Below the pieces are notes generated by a model. That model ran no database searches. It saw only the letters and a program-made list of their open reading frames with translations, and was not told the origin of the DNA. From the NCBI GenBank assembly GCA_017853235.1, contig JAFMJX010000012.1, forward strand, positions 1 to 18,746: a stretch of DNA of 18,746 bases, given 5' to 3'. This stretch comes from Chitinophagaceae bacterium. Lineage in GTDB: Bacteria; Bacteroidota; Bacteroidia; Chitinophagales; Chitinophagaceae. Below, one piece after another: positions 1-6,808 of this stretch. A program made the position numbers and the translations under genes. Within the stretch, counting starts at the first letter, position 1, and every line of letters begins with the position of its first letter.

Positions 1-1
1 G

Positions 2-643
2 TCGGATGCCGGCTTTCAAAAAAGGTTTACTTCTAATGTAGAAGTGCTGAATGAGTTACATGCCACTGGGCAAAATGTTCAAATTATGGCTGGTCATTTT
101 TTTAATTGGGAATTTGCCAATTGGGGGGCTTCTAAATATGGAAAATATCCATTCATTGCAGTGTACATGCCTTTGAGTAATCCTTACTTCAATAAGTTAG
201 TATTATCAACGCGTCAACGATATGGAAGTATTATGATACCTGCGACTAATTTTAGGGCACACTTTCAAAAGTATGCAACTGATGGTCATTATGCTATGGC
301 TTTAGCAGCAGATCAAAATCCAGGCAACCCTATGTCTGCATACTGGTTACCTTTTTTTGGTATCATGACTCCTTTTGTAAAAGGGCCCGAAAAAGGAGCG
401 AAGCTGAATAATACGGCTCAAGTATTTGTCCATTTTTATAGCACTAAAAGAGGTTATTATCATATGCAATATGAAGTGATGACGACTTCTCCTAATTATT
501 TTAAGGATGGACAATTAACAGCTTTGTATGTAAAAACATTGGAAGAAAAAATAAAGCAAAATCCTGCTAATTATTTATGGAGCCACAAAAGATGGAAGTA
601 TGAATTTGATGCTGAAAAATATGGAAAGTTGGTGGTGGAGTAA
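2..643 (+). CDS. LpxL/HtrB-family lysophospholipid (lipid A) acyltransferase, 5'-truncated
   Basis: This is the C-terminal 213 residues of an acyltransferase whose reading frame is open to the left edge, so the true start lies outside the window. The GTG at 44 is internal, because in-frame sequence precedes it. The catalytic H-x4-E signature of the LpxL/LpxM/HtrB family is visible as GHFFNWE, with the histidine codon at 95-97. About 70 residues later comes the family's second block, AADQNPGNP, followed by WLPFFG. Family members move an acyl chain onto lipid A precursors or related lipids at the inner face of the cytoplasmic membrane; Bacteroidota homologues are often annotated simply as lysophospholipid acyltransferases. 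The N-terminal membrane anchor is not in view. The next gene is convergent and starts its 3' end 4 bases beyond this stop. The family is secure, but the exact acceptor lipid cannot be read from the sequence. Confidence 0.88.
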   Translation, partial: SDAGFQKRFTSNVEVLNELHATGQNVQIMAGHFFNWEFANWGASKYGKYPFIAVYMPLSNPYFNKLVLSTRQRYGSIMIPATNFRAHFQKYATDGHYAMALAADQNPGNPMSAYWLPFFGIMTPFVKGPEKGAKLNNTAQVFVHFYSTKRGYYHMQYEVMTTSPNYFKDGQLTALYVKTLEEKIKQNPANYLWSHKRWKYEFDAEKYGKLVVE

Positions 644-647
644 TCTT

Positions 648-1319
648 TTACAAAATGTCAGCTTCGTCTTCGCTCGGTTTATTTTTTGAAACTTCTATGT
701 TGAATTTATCTTTCAAAAATAGTACTGCATCCCATCCATCTTGAACTATTCTAATGTTATGAATTCCTTCTTTTTTTAGAATGCTTGCAGCTAAAGTATT
801 GTTATCTCCATGATCACTTATGATATAAATATTAAAGTGTTCATCTAATTCGGAAAAACTTCCAGGGTCCACAAATTCTAATAATGGTATGTGCACCGAA
901 TTTTTGATATGTCCTTTATTGAATTGTTCTTCCGATCGTATGTCTAGGACCATTAAAAATTCATCAAAAGGAATATCCATGGCAAGTTCATCCACTTCCA
1001 CTTCAATGACTAAGTCATGTGGTAAATTTGCTGCAGACCATGTTGCGTAACCACCTTCAAGGTATCCTTTAATATGAGAAAAACCTAGTTTTTCAAAATA
1101 TGCAATAGCAATTTTTTCATGATCATCATCTCCCACAAAGACAAGTGGTTGATCAAATTTAAATAAGCCCAATGCTGCGGCTTCTTGAATAATGCTAGGT
1201 TTAAAATGAATAGAACCTGGAATATAGCCCTCTAAAAAAATATTTTCATCACGGGTATCAATGATGAGTATATTTTCATCCTTAATAATTTGTTGAAATT
1301 CGGATAAATTTAAACCCAT
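648..1319 (-). CDS. Tandem rhodanese-fold protein lacking both catalytic cysteines
   Basis: A 223-residue soluble protein with two rhodanese-like domains, roughly residues 4-98 and 108-205. Each has the usual opening (LIIDTRDENIF and MVLDIRSEEQF), the G-x-I-x-x-S element (GYIPGSIHF and GHIKNSVHIP) and, at least in the first, the closing GYLEGGYATW. The active-site loops, which carry the persulfide-forming cysteine in sulfurtransferases, read VGDDDHEK (from residue 62) and SDHGDNN (from residue 168). The whole protein contains no cysteine, so rhodanese sulfurtransferase activity by the standard mechanism is excluded. The arrangement resembles the rhodanese pair that follows the metallo-beta-lactamase domain in many Bacteroidota MBL-fold hydrolases, here without that domain. 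It starts one base after the ArsR-family gene stops, so the two are almost certainly cotranscribed and perhaps translationally coupled. A binding or regulatory role is inferred; no substrate can be named. Confidence 0.85.
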   Translation of the reverse strand: MGLNLSEFQQIIKDENILIIDTRDENIFLEGYIPGSIHFKPSIIQEAAALGLFKFDQPLVFVGDDDHEKIAIAYFEKLGFSHIKGYLEGGYATWSAANLPHDLVIEVEVDELAMDIPFDEFLMVLDIRSEEQFNKGHIKNSVHIPLLEFVDPGSFSELDEHFNIYIISDHGDNNTLAASILKKEGIHNIRIVQDGWDAVLFLKDKFNIEVSKNKPSEDEADIL

Positions 1320-1320
1320 A

Positions 1321-1656
1321 TTATCCCACTAAGGTTTCTACAAATTGGTTCACTTGTTCAATACGATTGTAATCTACATTATAGAAAATGAACTTGCCTT
1401 CTCGAATAGTCACTACAATTCCAGCTCTTCTTAAAATAGCTAAATGTTGTGAGGCTACAGATTGCTCTAATCTTAGTTTAACATAAATTTCAGTGACTGT
1501 CATTTTTTGATGTTCGTCAATCAATTTCACTATCTGTTGACGTAATTTGTGATTCAATGCTCTTAAAATCATTGCAGCTTTTTTTGCGTGCAACAAATCT
1601 ACTTTTAAAGGACTTGGTCCGTTCGTTAAAGCTAATGTGGGTAATGATTGATTCAT
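1321..1656 (-). CDS. ArsR/SmtB-family winged-helix transcriptional regulator, cysteine-free
   Basis: A 111-residue single-domain regulator. Residues 28-95 form the ArsR winged helix: an LRALNHKLRQQIVKLI helix, a helix-turn-helix with recognition segment SVASQHLAILRRAG (residues 66-79), and a wing built around REGKFIFYNVD. ArsR-family proteins are dimeric repressors, usually released from DNA by metals or by thiol oxidation. This one has no cysteine, and the alpha-3 ELCVCD-type metal site of ArsR itself is replaced by VTEIYVKL, so a thiol-based sensor like ArsR, CadC, BigR or SqrR is ruled out. The N-terminal 25 residues are extra and look disordered. It is the first gene of a two-gene unit with the tandem rhodanese-fold protein downstream. 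Autoregulation is typical of the family but no clear operator palindrome is visible. The ATG start is supported by the promoter element 42 bases upstream. Confidence 0.9.
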   Translation of the reverse strand: MNQSLPTLALTNGPSPLKVDLLHAKKAAMILRALNHKLRQQIVKLIDEHQKMTVTEIYVKLRLEQSVASQHLAILRRAGIVVTIREGKFIFYNVDYNRIEQVNQFVETLVG

Positions 1657-1698
1657 AACAATAAAAGTAAGGGGGGTTTATAAACTAAAATTGCAAAC

Positions 1699-1706
1699 CA
1701 AAGTTA
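1699..1706 (-). promoter_or_regulatory. Putative Bacteroidota -7 promoter element for the ArsR/rhodanese unit
   Basis: On the minus strand this reads TAACTTTG, an exact match to the Bacteroidota -7 consensus TAnnTTTG, placed 42 bases before the ArsR start codon. No good -33 TTTG is present at the expected distance, so the call rests on one element. The rest of the 189-base gap (1657-1845) is AT-rich, with no ORF and no convincing terminator for tsaB. Confidence 0.45.
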
Positions 1707-1845
1707 TGACTTTATTCTAACTAGTTTGTTTTTTTTAATATATATATTGTTGATTATTAATTTGGTTAATGGAATAATTTTTAAACATCTCACTTGGACA
1801 TTTTGGTAATATCAAAGTTTAAATATTGGATTGATATAGTCAAAA

Positions 1846-2532
1846 TTATTTGACAAGCGGTTTAAAATAGTACTCTTTTAAATATCGAGGACTCACATAT
1901 GCCACATTTTCAAATTGTTCTGCCTCCCATTTTGCTTGGGCAAGTGCCTTTAAATTATCAATGGTGTAATTGTCATCTAGGTACTGCACTTTGTCATTTT
2001 GTACTAGGTCTCTTGTTTTTGCAACTCCAGAACCAATACATACCAGGGGGCCTTTTGATAACAGCGTTTCCATCAAAGGGGTATTGATCTCAAAGGCTTG
2101 CTCTGCTTGAATTTCATTTAAATTTGAATCATACACACCTCCAAATACTTCCATTCTTTTTGCGTCTAACATTGAAAATATTTGTATAGAAGAAGGATTT
2201 GAGCTGTGTAAAGTTTGTGTTGCTTTATGTGCTAATAAGCGAAGCGTAGACAATCCAATAAGAGGTTTTTGAAGTGCATAGGCTAGTCCTTTGGCGCTCG
2301 CCAAACCCACCCTTAACCCAGTGTAACTGCCAGGGCCTAGCGTTACCACAATGGCATCCAATTCGGTCACTTTCAAGGAATGGCTTGTAAGTAATTCTTT
2401 TACAGCCACTTGAGCAAATTGGGCATGAGCATTCGCGACTTTGCTTTCTCTGATTCCCACCCATTCCTGCCCTTTACTGATCCCAATTAAGGCATCTGGA
2501 CCTGCAGTGTCTATATATAGTAATGTTGCCAA
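1846..2532 (-). CDS. tsaB: tRNA threonylcarbamoyladenosine (t6A) biosynthesis protein TsaB
   Basis: TsaB is the non-catalytic partner of TsaD in the complex that puts threonylcarbamoyl on A37 of tRNAs reading ANN codons. The protein has the ASKHA-type N-terminal fold, with YIDTAGPDALIGI at residues 6-18 and the TsaB signature GPGSYTGLRVG at 66-76, followed by the usual helix SAKGLAYAL. Its 228 residues match the normal length of about 220-240. The start is TTG: no in-frame ATG exists nearby upstream, and a -7 promoter element lies about 20 bases before this codon, leaving only a short leader. The first residues, ATLLYIDTA, are where TsaB proteins normally begin. It is divergent from ridA, with 78 bases between the two starts. 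In its direction of reading, the ArsR-family gene lies 189 bases downstream behind its own promoter, so it appears to be transcribed alone. Confidence 0.95.
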   Translation of the reverse strand: MATLLYIDTAGPDALIGISKGQEWVGIRESKVANAHAQFAQVAVKELLTSHSLKVTELDAIVVTLGPGSYTGLRVGLASAKGLAYALQKPLIGLSTLRLLAHKATQTLHSSNPSSIQIFSMLDAKRMEVFGGVYDSNLNEIQAEQAFEINTPLMETLLSKGPLVCIGSGVAKTRDLVQNDKVQYLDDNYTIDNLKALAQAKWEAEQFENVAYVSPRYLKEYYFKPLVK

Positions 2533-2552
2533 ACTAGCTTTATTTTGTTTTG

Positions 2553-2560
2553 CAAAAATA
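2553..2560 (-). promoter_or_regulatory. Putative -7 promoter element for tsaB
   Basis: On the minus strand this reads TATTTTTG, an exact TAnnTTTG match 20 bases before the TTG start of tsaB. A transcription start about 7 bases further on would leave a leader of roughly a dozen bases, which supports TTG as the true start. No clear TTTG is present at -33, only a T-rich stretch. Confidence 0.45.
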
Positions 2561-2610
2561 GGCGGTGGATTGATAGAAAAATAAGAAATTGCAACTCTTA
2601 ATTAAATTAT

Positions 2611-2997
2611 ATGTCAAAAAAGATCATTCAGTCTAACAAAGTACCTGCTCCAATTGGTCCTTATAGTCAAGCAGTCATTGCCAACGGCTTTTTGTTTGCA
2701 AGTGGGCAAGTTGCCTTTAACCCTGCAACAGGAGAATTAGTGTTAAGTGATATCCAATCTGAAACACGTCAAGTTATGGAAAACATAAAAGCAATTTTAG
2801 AGGAGGCTTCTATTAATTTTAATCATGTAGTGAAAACTTCTATATTTTTAAGTGATATGCAATTATTTGCACAGGTGAATGAAGTGTATGCAAGTTATTT
2901 TACTGCCGATTTTCCAGCACGTGAAACAGTAGCTGTAAAAACATTACCTCGTAATGTGAATGTTGAAATAAGTATTACAGCATTGATGGAATTATAA
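2611..2997 (+). CDS. ridA: RidA family 2-iminobutanoate/2-iminopropanoate deaminase
   Basis: A 128-residue YjgF/YER057c/UK114-fold protein. RidA is a cytosolic trimer that hydrolyses the reactive enamine and imine intermediates released by PLP enzymes such as threonine dehydratase, giving 2-ketoacids and ammonia and so protecting PLP enzymes from damage. Signature parts are present: N-terminal APIGPYSQAV (residues 13-22), FASGQV (29-34), and C-terminal FPARETVAVKTLP with Arg104, the substrate-carboxylate arginine of active RidA, followed by Glu119 in NVEI. This combination marks the true RidA subfamily rather than the Rid1-7 groups lacking the arginine. The start is the ATG at 2611 after an AT-rich leader. 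It is divergent from tsaB and convergent with the aldose epimerase-family gene, so it is probably transcribed alone. Confidence 0.95.
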   Translation: MSKKIIQSNKVPAPIGPYSQAVIANGFLFASGQVAFNPATGELVLSDIQSETRQVMENIKAILEEASINFNHVVKTSIFLSDMQLFAQVNEVYASYFTADFPARETVAVKTLPRNVNVEISITALMEL

Positions 2998-2998
2998 A

Positions 2999-3937
2999 TT
3001 ATTTCATGGCAATTTGATATTGCGTTTCTAATAAAATAGTTTCTTGGGGCTTCAATATTTGAAGCCCTATTTTATTATTAAAAGCGTTAGGGGCACCACT
3101 TAAATTTTCAATGGCAATACTCTTACGGTGTGGCGGTGTATAAATTTGTAAATAAGGGTAGGAGGAAGTGGGTTGAATACTGAGTATATATTTTTCATTT
3201 TCCAAAAAGCAAGTGTTGGCATTGGATGCTAGTTCAAATCCATCATCTAGCATGATGCCTTTTAATAATAATCCATTTTCAAACCTAGTTTCTTTTAAAA
3301 GATTTCCTGTAGGTAATAAATCTGCATCGTATTCCATTTTCCCTTTGCATGAAAAACGAAGGGTACATTCGTCAATACTTTTTCCTAATTGAAAATAAGG
3401 ATGCCATCCATCTACCATTGGGATGCTATTTTCGCTTCTATTTTTGATCTCAGTTTTTACTTCAATTTTATTGTTGATATGTAAAGTCCAAGTGATTTCT
3501 ATTTGAAAATGAAAAGGGTAGCCAGGATCGGTTCCTACATATTGATGTTGTAAAGTGACCAAAGCACTTTTTTCAAGGACCTTTGAGTCTATTACTTGGA
3601 AAGTCGCATCGTAAAGAAGCCCATGAATGGCATGTTTGCCAAGAAGAAATTTTTCAATGGTATGGGTCTCATTCAAATGGATATACTTGCCCTCCTGTAG
3701 TCGACATACGAAAGGACACATTTTTGCACTTCTAAATCCATTGGATTCAAAATGTCCCTCATTATCTTGAAAATCATTGCCTTCTATAAATTCAACCAAT
3801 GATTGATTTTGTTGCCAGGTCCAACTATTGAGTAAAGCTCCTTTGCTTGCAATTTGAATGTTGATATGGGCTTCGTTGTCACTTAATTGTATGAGTTCTG
3901 AGTTGCCTTGGTAAAAGGTTTTAATGGAAAAAGACAT
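2999..3937 (-). CDS. Aldose 1-epimerase (galactose mutarotase-like) family protein
   Basis: A 312-residue protein of the galactose mutarotase fold, with no signal peptide, so cytoplasmic. Members interconvert alpha and beta anomers of aldoses. The conserved catalytic positions can be followed: CPFVCRL near residue 74, HAIHG with His105, DGWHPYF with His179 (general acid), and AIENLSGAPNAFNN with Glu277 (general base). This C-terminal motif and the overall length place it among the divergent Bacteroidota members rather than close to E. coli GalM, so the sugar could be a hexose, a phosphorylated sugar (YeaD type) or another carbohydrate. It converges on ridA with one base between the stop codons, so neither transcript has room for its own intergenic terminator. 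On the other side it is divergent from the PliI-like gene, with 66 bases shared for both promoters. Its neighbours do not identify a sugar pathway. Confidence 0.88.
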   Translation of the reverse strand: MSFSIKTFYQGNSELIQLSDNEAHINIQIASKGALLNSWTWQQNQSLVEFIEGNDFQDNEGHFESNGFRSAKMCPFVCRLQEGKYIHLNETHTIEKFLLGKHAIHGLLYDATFQVIDSKVLEKSALVTLQHQYVGTDPGYPFHFQIEITWTLHINNKIEVKTEIKNRSENSIPMVDGWHPYFQLGKSIDECTLRFSCKGKMEYDADLLPTGNLLKETRFENGLLLKGIMLDDGFELASNANTCFLENEKYILSIQPTSSYPYLQIYTPPHRKSIAIENLSGAPNAFNNKIGLQILKPQETILLETQYQIAMK

Positions 3938-3975
3938 AGTTGCTTTGTTTAAATGGGAAATTAAAACTATTCTAT

Positions 3976-3983
3976 TAACTTTG
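3976..3983 (+). promoter_or_regulatory. Putative -7 promoter element for the PliI-like gene
   Basis: TAACTTTG is an exact TAnnTTTG match and is identical to the element before the ArsR-family gene. It lies 20 bases before the ATG at 4004. A TTTG at 3944-3947 is 28 bases upstream, further than the usual -33 spacing of about 20, so it may not belong to this promoter. Confidence 0.45.
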
Positions 3984-4003
3984 ATTGGTAAAGAAAAAAA
4001 AGT

Positions 4004-4588
4004 ATGAAAAATTGTTTACTCATTGGCTTAATCTTTTCGTTTCAATGTGTTTTAGGACAAGTTTTTCCTAAGTATGATAGTACCTTGAAAATTGGCAAAA
4101 CGGGTTACCGTATAAATTGTTTGAATAAATCTAACGACCGAAACATACTTAATATTAGGCCAATCGGTTTTAAGGCCGAAGTACGTGAAGCCTCCTTAGA
4201 AATTAAAGCAAGAGTATTGTCGGCAGAGATTGACGATTTAAACAATGATGGATTTCCCGAAGTCATTATTTTTATACAAGAACCAAACGGTAAAAAAAGT
4301 TTGTTTTGTGTGAGTTCTAAAGAAAATGAAAGACTAGAACCTATTTATTTCCCAGACATTACAGATGATATGGTGTTGAGTAAGGGCTATAGGGGTCAAG
4401 ATGATTTCAAATTGGTCGAAGGTATTTTGTTTAGAAAGTTTCCCATTTATGATACCGATACTGCCATAAAAACACCCACCAAAAAAGTAAGACAAATTTT
4501 TTATCGTGTCGTAGCTGGAGAACAAGGTACTTTGAAATTTAAAGCATTCAAAAATTTTGAAATGAATGCAGAAGATGTTAAACAATAG
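4004..4588 (+). CDS. Exported PliI-like (I-type lysozyme inhibitor-like) protein
   Basis: A 194-residue protein with an N-terminal signal peptide (hydrophobic residues 4-17, probable cleavage before Gln19), so periplasmic or outer. The C-terminal half resembles what I remember of the PliI family: an acidic EIDDLNNDGFPEVIIFI segment (residues 75-91), then KGYRGQDDFKLVEG (127-140), FRKFPIYDTDT (143-153) and VRQIFYRVVAGE (162-173). PliI proteins bind and block invertebrate-type lysozymes in the periplasm. The DLNNDG motif (78-83) also resembles the calcium-binding loops of FG-GAP repeats, so a generic FG-GAP-like domain is the main alternative. The protein converges on porZ with 11 bases between stops and has its own promoter-like element. 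Recognition is from memory of family motifs and is moderate; the inhibitory loop itself cannot be confirmed here. Confidence 0.6.
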   Translation: MKNCLLIGLIFSFQCVLGQVFPKYDSTLKIGKTGYRINCLNKSNDRNILNIRPIGFKAEVREASLEIKARVLSAEIDDLNNDGFPEVIIFIQEPNGKKSLFCVSSKENERLEPIYFPDITDDMVLSKGYRGQDDFKLVEGILFRKFPIYDTDTAIKTPTKKVRQIFYRVVAGEQGTLKFKAFKNFEMNAEDVKQ

Positions 4589-4599
4589 TTTAGTTACTA

Positions 4600-6798
4600 T
4601 TATTGCCCCCCCGAAGTAATGATGATTTTTCCCATGGACTTTTCCATACCCGCATCATCTCGTGCAAAAACTAAATAAATACCAGAAGCCACTTTGGAAC
4701 CTTCGTACGTTTTTCCATTCCATATAGCTTGCCCGCCTAGTGCCCTAGTTTGGAATACTAATTTTCCATCTAATGTGGTAATTTTTACAATTGCATTATT
4801 AACAAATCCTTTCATAGCAATGGGACCTTCATAATTTGGCAAAACTGGATTTGGAAAAACGATGATGTTTTGTGTTGATTGTATCGTTTCATTTGCGGAG
4901 CTTCTATAGCTTACCAATTGATTATTGGTATTCATAAAAACCTCTCCACTTAGCGGCGCAATACATATTTGTAATATAGTGTCATTGGGCAAAGGGCTGT
5001 TATTTTTGGAAAATCTCTGTAAAATTTGACTTCCATCTTCACTTAATAACCAACAGCCATTATTGGTTCCAACCCATTTTTGATTGGCACCATCCACTGC
5101 CATGGTGTTTACAATTTCTTTTTGGAAAAGGAGTCCTGCAAATCCATTACTATTTTTTATCTGTGGTAAGTATGCTTTACAATTACCAAGTTCCGAGCAA
5201 TCAAATAATCCAATTCCATTATTGGTGCCTACCCACATGGTTCCCTTTTTATCTTCAAGAATACTTGTCACACTGCTGCTTGGTAAATTATTATTAATGG
5301 TACTTAATTGATACCAAGTATTGTTAGTGGAGTTGTAAATGATAACACCTTGATTATTGGGAGCGATTATCCAAATTTGACCTTGTTGATTCACTACCAT
5401 TTTTTGTGCTCCATTTAAAGATATATTGGATGGAGGGATGATATTTTTCCAACTGTTATCTCTTTTTTGAAGCAAACCTTGTTGGTCAACCAAAACCCAT
5501 AATACGCCTTCTTGATCAAATTGCAAATCGGAGTAGGGGCCTTTTACATTTAAAGGAGTTATTTGTTCACTCACAGATTGGTCAAGATTCGTATGCCATA
5601 ATCCATTTTGATAGGTAAACCAAATGCTATTGTCATTAGGATCTGTAGTGCTGAAATTTAAAACTGGAATGGCTACTCCTTTATTTGTTACAAAACTCTT
5701 CCAACCTTCTTCATTGTAGCGTGCCCATCCATTATTGTTATTGCTAAATCCCCCTACTAAAAAAGAAGCGTTGCTATTTATTTTTCCTTTGATGGTTGCT
5801 TGAGGGCCGCCTAATGAAATCCAATTTGAAATAGCGGTAGCATTATTATTTTTATAAAACAAACCATGTAAGCTATCTGCCACCCAAATATTATTTCCAT
5901 CCCAACAAAAGTCTTTAGGGTTACTAAGTATGCTGCTGTCAATGACTGTGAGAAACGTTTTATCTGCATTAAGTTGCATCATGCTTCCTTTACTTCCCCA
6001 TTTGATTGCTAAAAACACCCCCTCCTTACTTGCTTTGCATACATTGATAATTCCACGATTCATGACCATGAGCGGCATAGTAGATGGATATTGGTAAACA
6101 GCAATATTATTGTAGAGGTAAATTTGATTATTGAATTGAGTTATTTTTTGAATTCCAATATTATTATACTCGCTTCTCCATTGCCATGCATTGGTCGCCC
6201 AATTATTTTTTAATGGGCATGTCCAAATTCCATTTTCGGTGACTGCGTATAAATCATTTGCTGTGCAGTTCACTTGAAAAGTGATGGTATTTTGTCGATT
6301 ATTATTGGGAAACCAGGTATCCTTTATTTCGTGTTTAATTAAATCAATTACAACAATTCCAAAATTGGTTGAAATGAAAGCCCAGTTGTGTAAAATATAA
6401 ATATCATTTATTTTTTTATTGCCATACAAATTAGACAACCACAAATCATTGATGGAATATACTTGATCACCTTGTATGATATCAATATTGCTATTTTGAT
6501 AAGCAATAATCATTTGCGATTGTTCGCTATCCCATGCGCTACAAGCAATTCCCATATCATGTAGTCCATTGGATTTGCCAATTAATTCAATCTGATTCTT
6601 ACTATTTACGAGTGCTACTTGAAAAGAGGTAGTTGCAGAAAGTACTTTTTCACCTTGATCATTCACTGCTAAAGTTACTTGCTGAACTGATTGATTATTA
6701 TAATGTTCTCTCCATGTCCCAATTGCTCCTAAATTATTTTGACACCATATGTGGTTGCATGATGTAATGCCAATAATGAAGAAAACAAATTTGAGCAT
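4600..6798 (-). CDS. porZ: PorZ-like type IX secretion protein: beta-propeller domains plus C-terminal sorting domain
   Basis: A 732-residue exported protein. After the signal peptide, NNLGAIGTWREH opens a long region of WD-like propeller blades, including two-component-regulator propeller motifs MWVGTNNGIGLF (around residue 521) and KWVGTNNGCWLL (around 574). It ends in a type A T9SS sorting domain of about 80 residues: IIVFPNPV, then ITTLDGKLV, then ASGIYLV. PorZ of Porphyromonas gingivalis has this layout (two propellers and a C-terminal beta-sandwich, 776 residues) and delivers anionic LPS to the sortase PorU at the cell surface. ATG at 6798 was chosen over an in-frame GTG at 6822, because the GTG overlaps the upstream gene and would put charged residues before the hydrophobic core. 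The N-terminus also contains I-T-S-C (Cys14), so a lipoprotein signal cannot be excluded. It starts 10 bases after the GH3 fusion stops. Confidence 0.82.
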   Translation of the reverse strand: MLKFVFFIIGITSCNHIWCQNNLGAIGTWREHYNNQSVQQVTLAVNDQGEKVLSATTSFQVALVNSKNQIELIGKSNGLHDMGIACSAWDSEQSQMIIAYQNSNIDIIQGDQVYSINDLWLSNLYGNKKINDIYILHNWAFISTNFGIVVIDLIKHEIKDTWFPNNNRQNTITFQVNCTANDLYAVTENGIWTCPLKNNWATNAWQWRSEYNNIGIQKITQFNNQIYLYNNIAVYQYPSTMPLMVMNRGIINVCKASKEGVFLAIKWGSKGSMMQLNADKTFLTVIDSSILSNPKDFCWDGNNIWVADSLHGLFYKNNNATAISNWISLGGPQATIKGKINSNASFLVGGFSNNNNGWARYNEEGWKSFVTNKGVAIPVLNFSTTDPNDNSIWFTYQNGLWHTNLDQSVSEQITPLNVKGPYSDLQFDQEGVLWVLVDQQGLLQKRDNSWKNIIPPSNISLNGAQKMVVNQQGQIWIIAPNNQGVIIYNSTNNTWYQLSTINNNLPSSSVTSILEDKKGTMWVGTNNGIGLFDCSELGNCKAYLPQIKNSNGFAGLLFQKEIVNTMAVDGANQKWVGTNNGCWLLSEDGSQILQRFSKNNSPLPNDTILQICIAPLSGEVFMNTNNQLVSYRSSANETIQSTQNIIVFPNPVLPNYEGPIAMKGFVNNAIVKITTLDGKLVFQTRALGGQAIWNGKTYEGSKVASGIYLVFARDDAGMEKSMGKIIITSGGQ

Positions 6799-6808
6799 AG
6801 CTGTTTTT

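Noticed and set aside
1657..1845. Candidate small gene or terminator in the gap after tsaB
   Set aside because: No ORF with a plausible start was found, and the short inverted repeats (about 5 bp) have no GC core or T run.
3005..3025. Possible sigma-54 promoter (TGGCA followed by TTGCG)
   Set aside because: The GG and GC are 12 bases apart instead of 10, and the site lies inside the 3' end of the epimerase gene.
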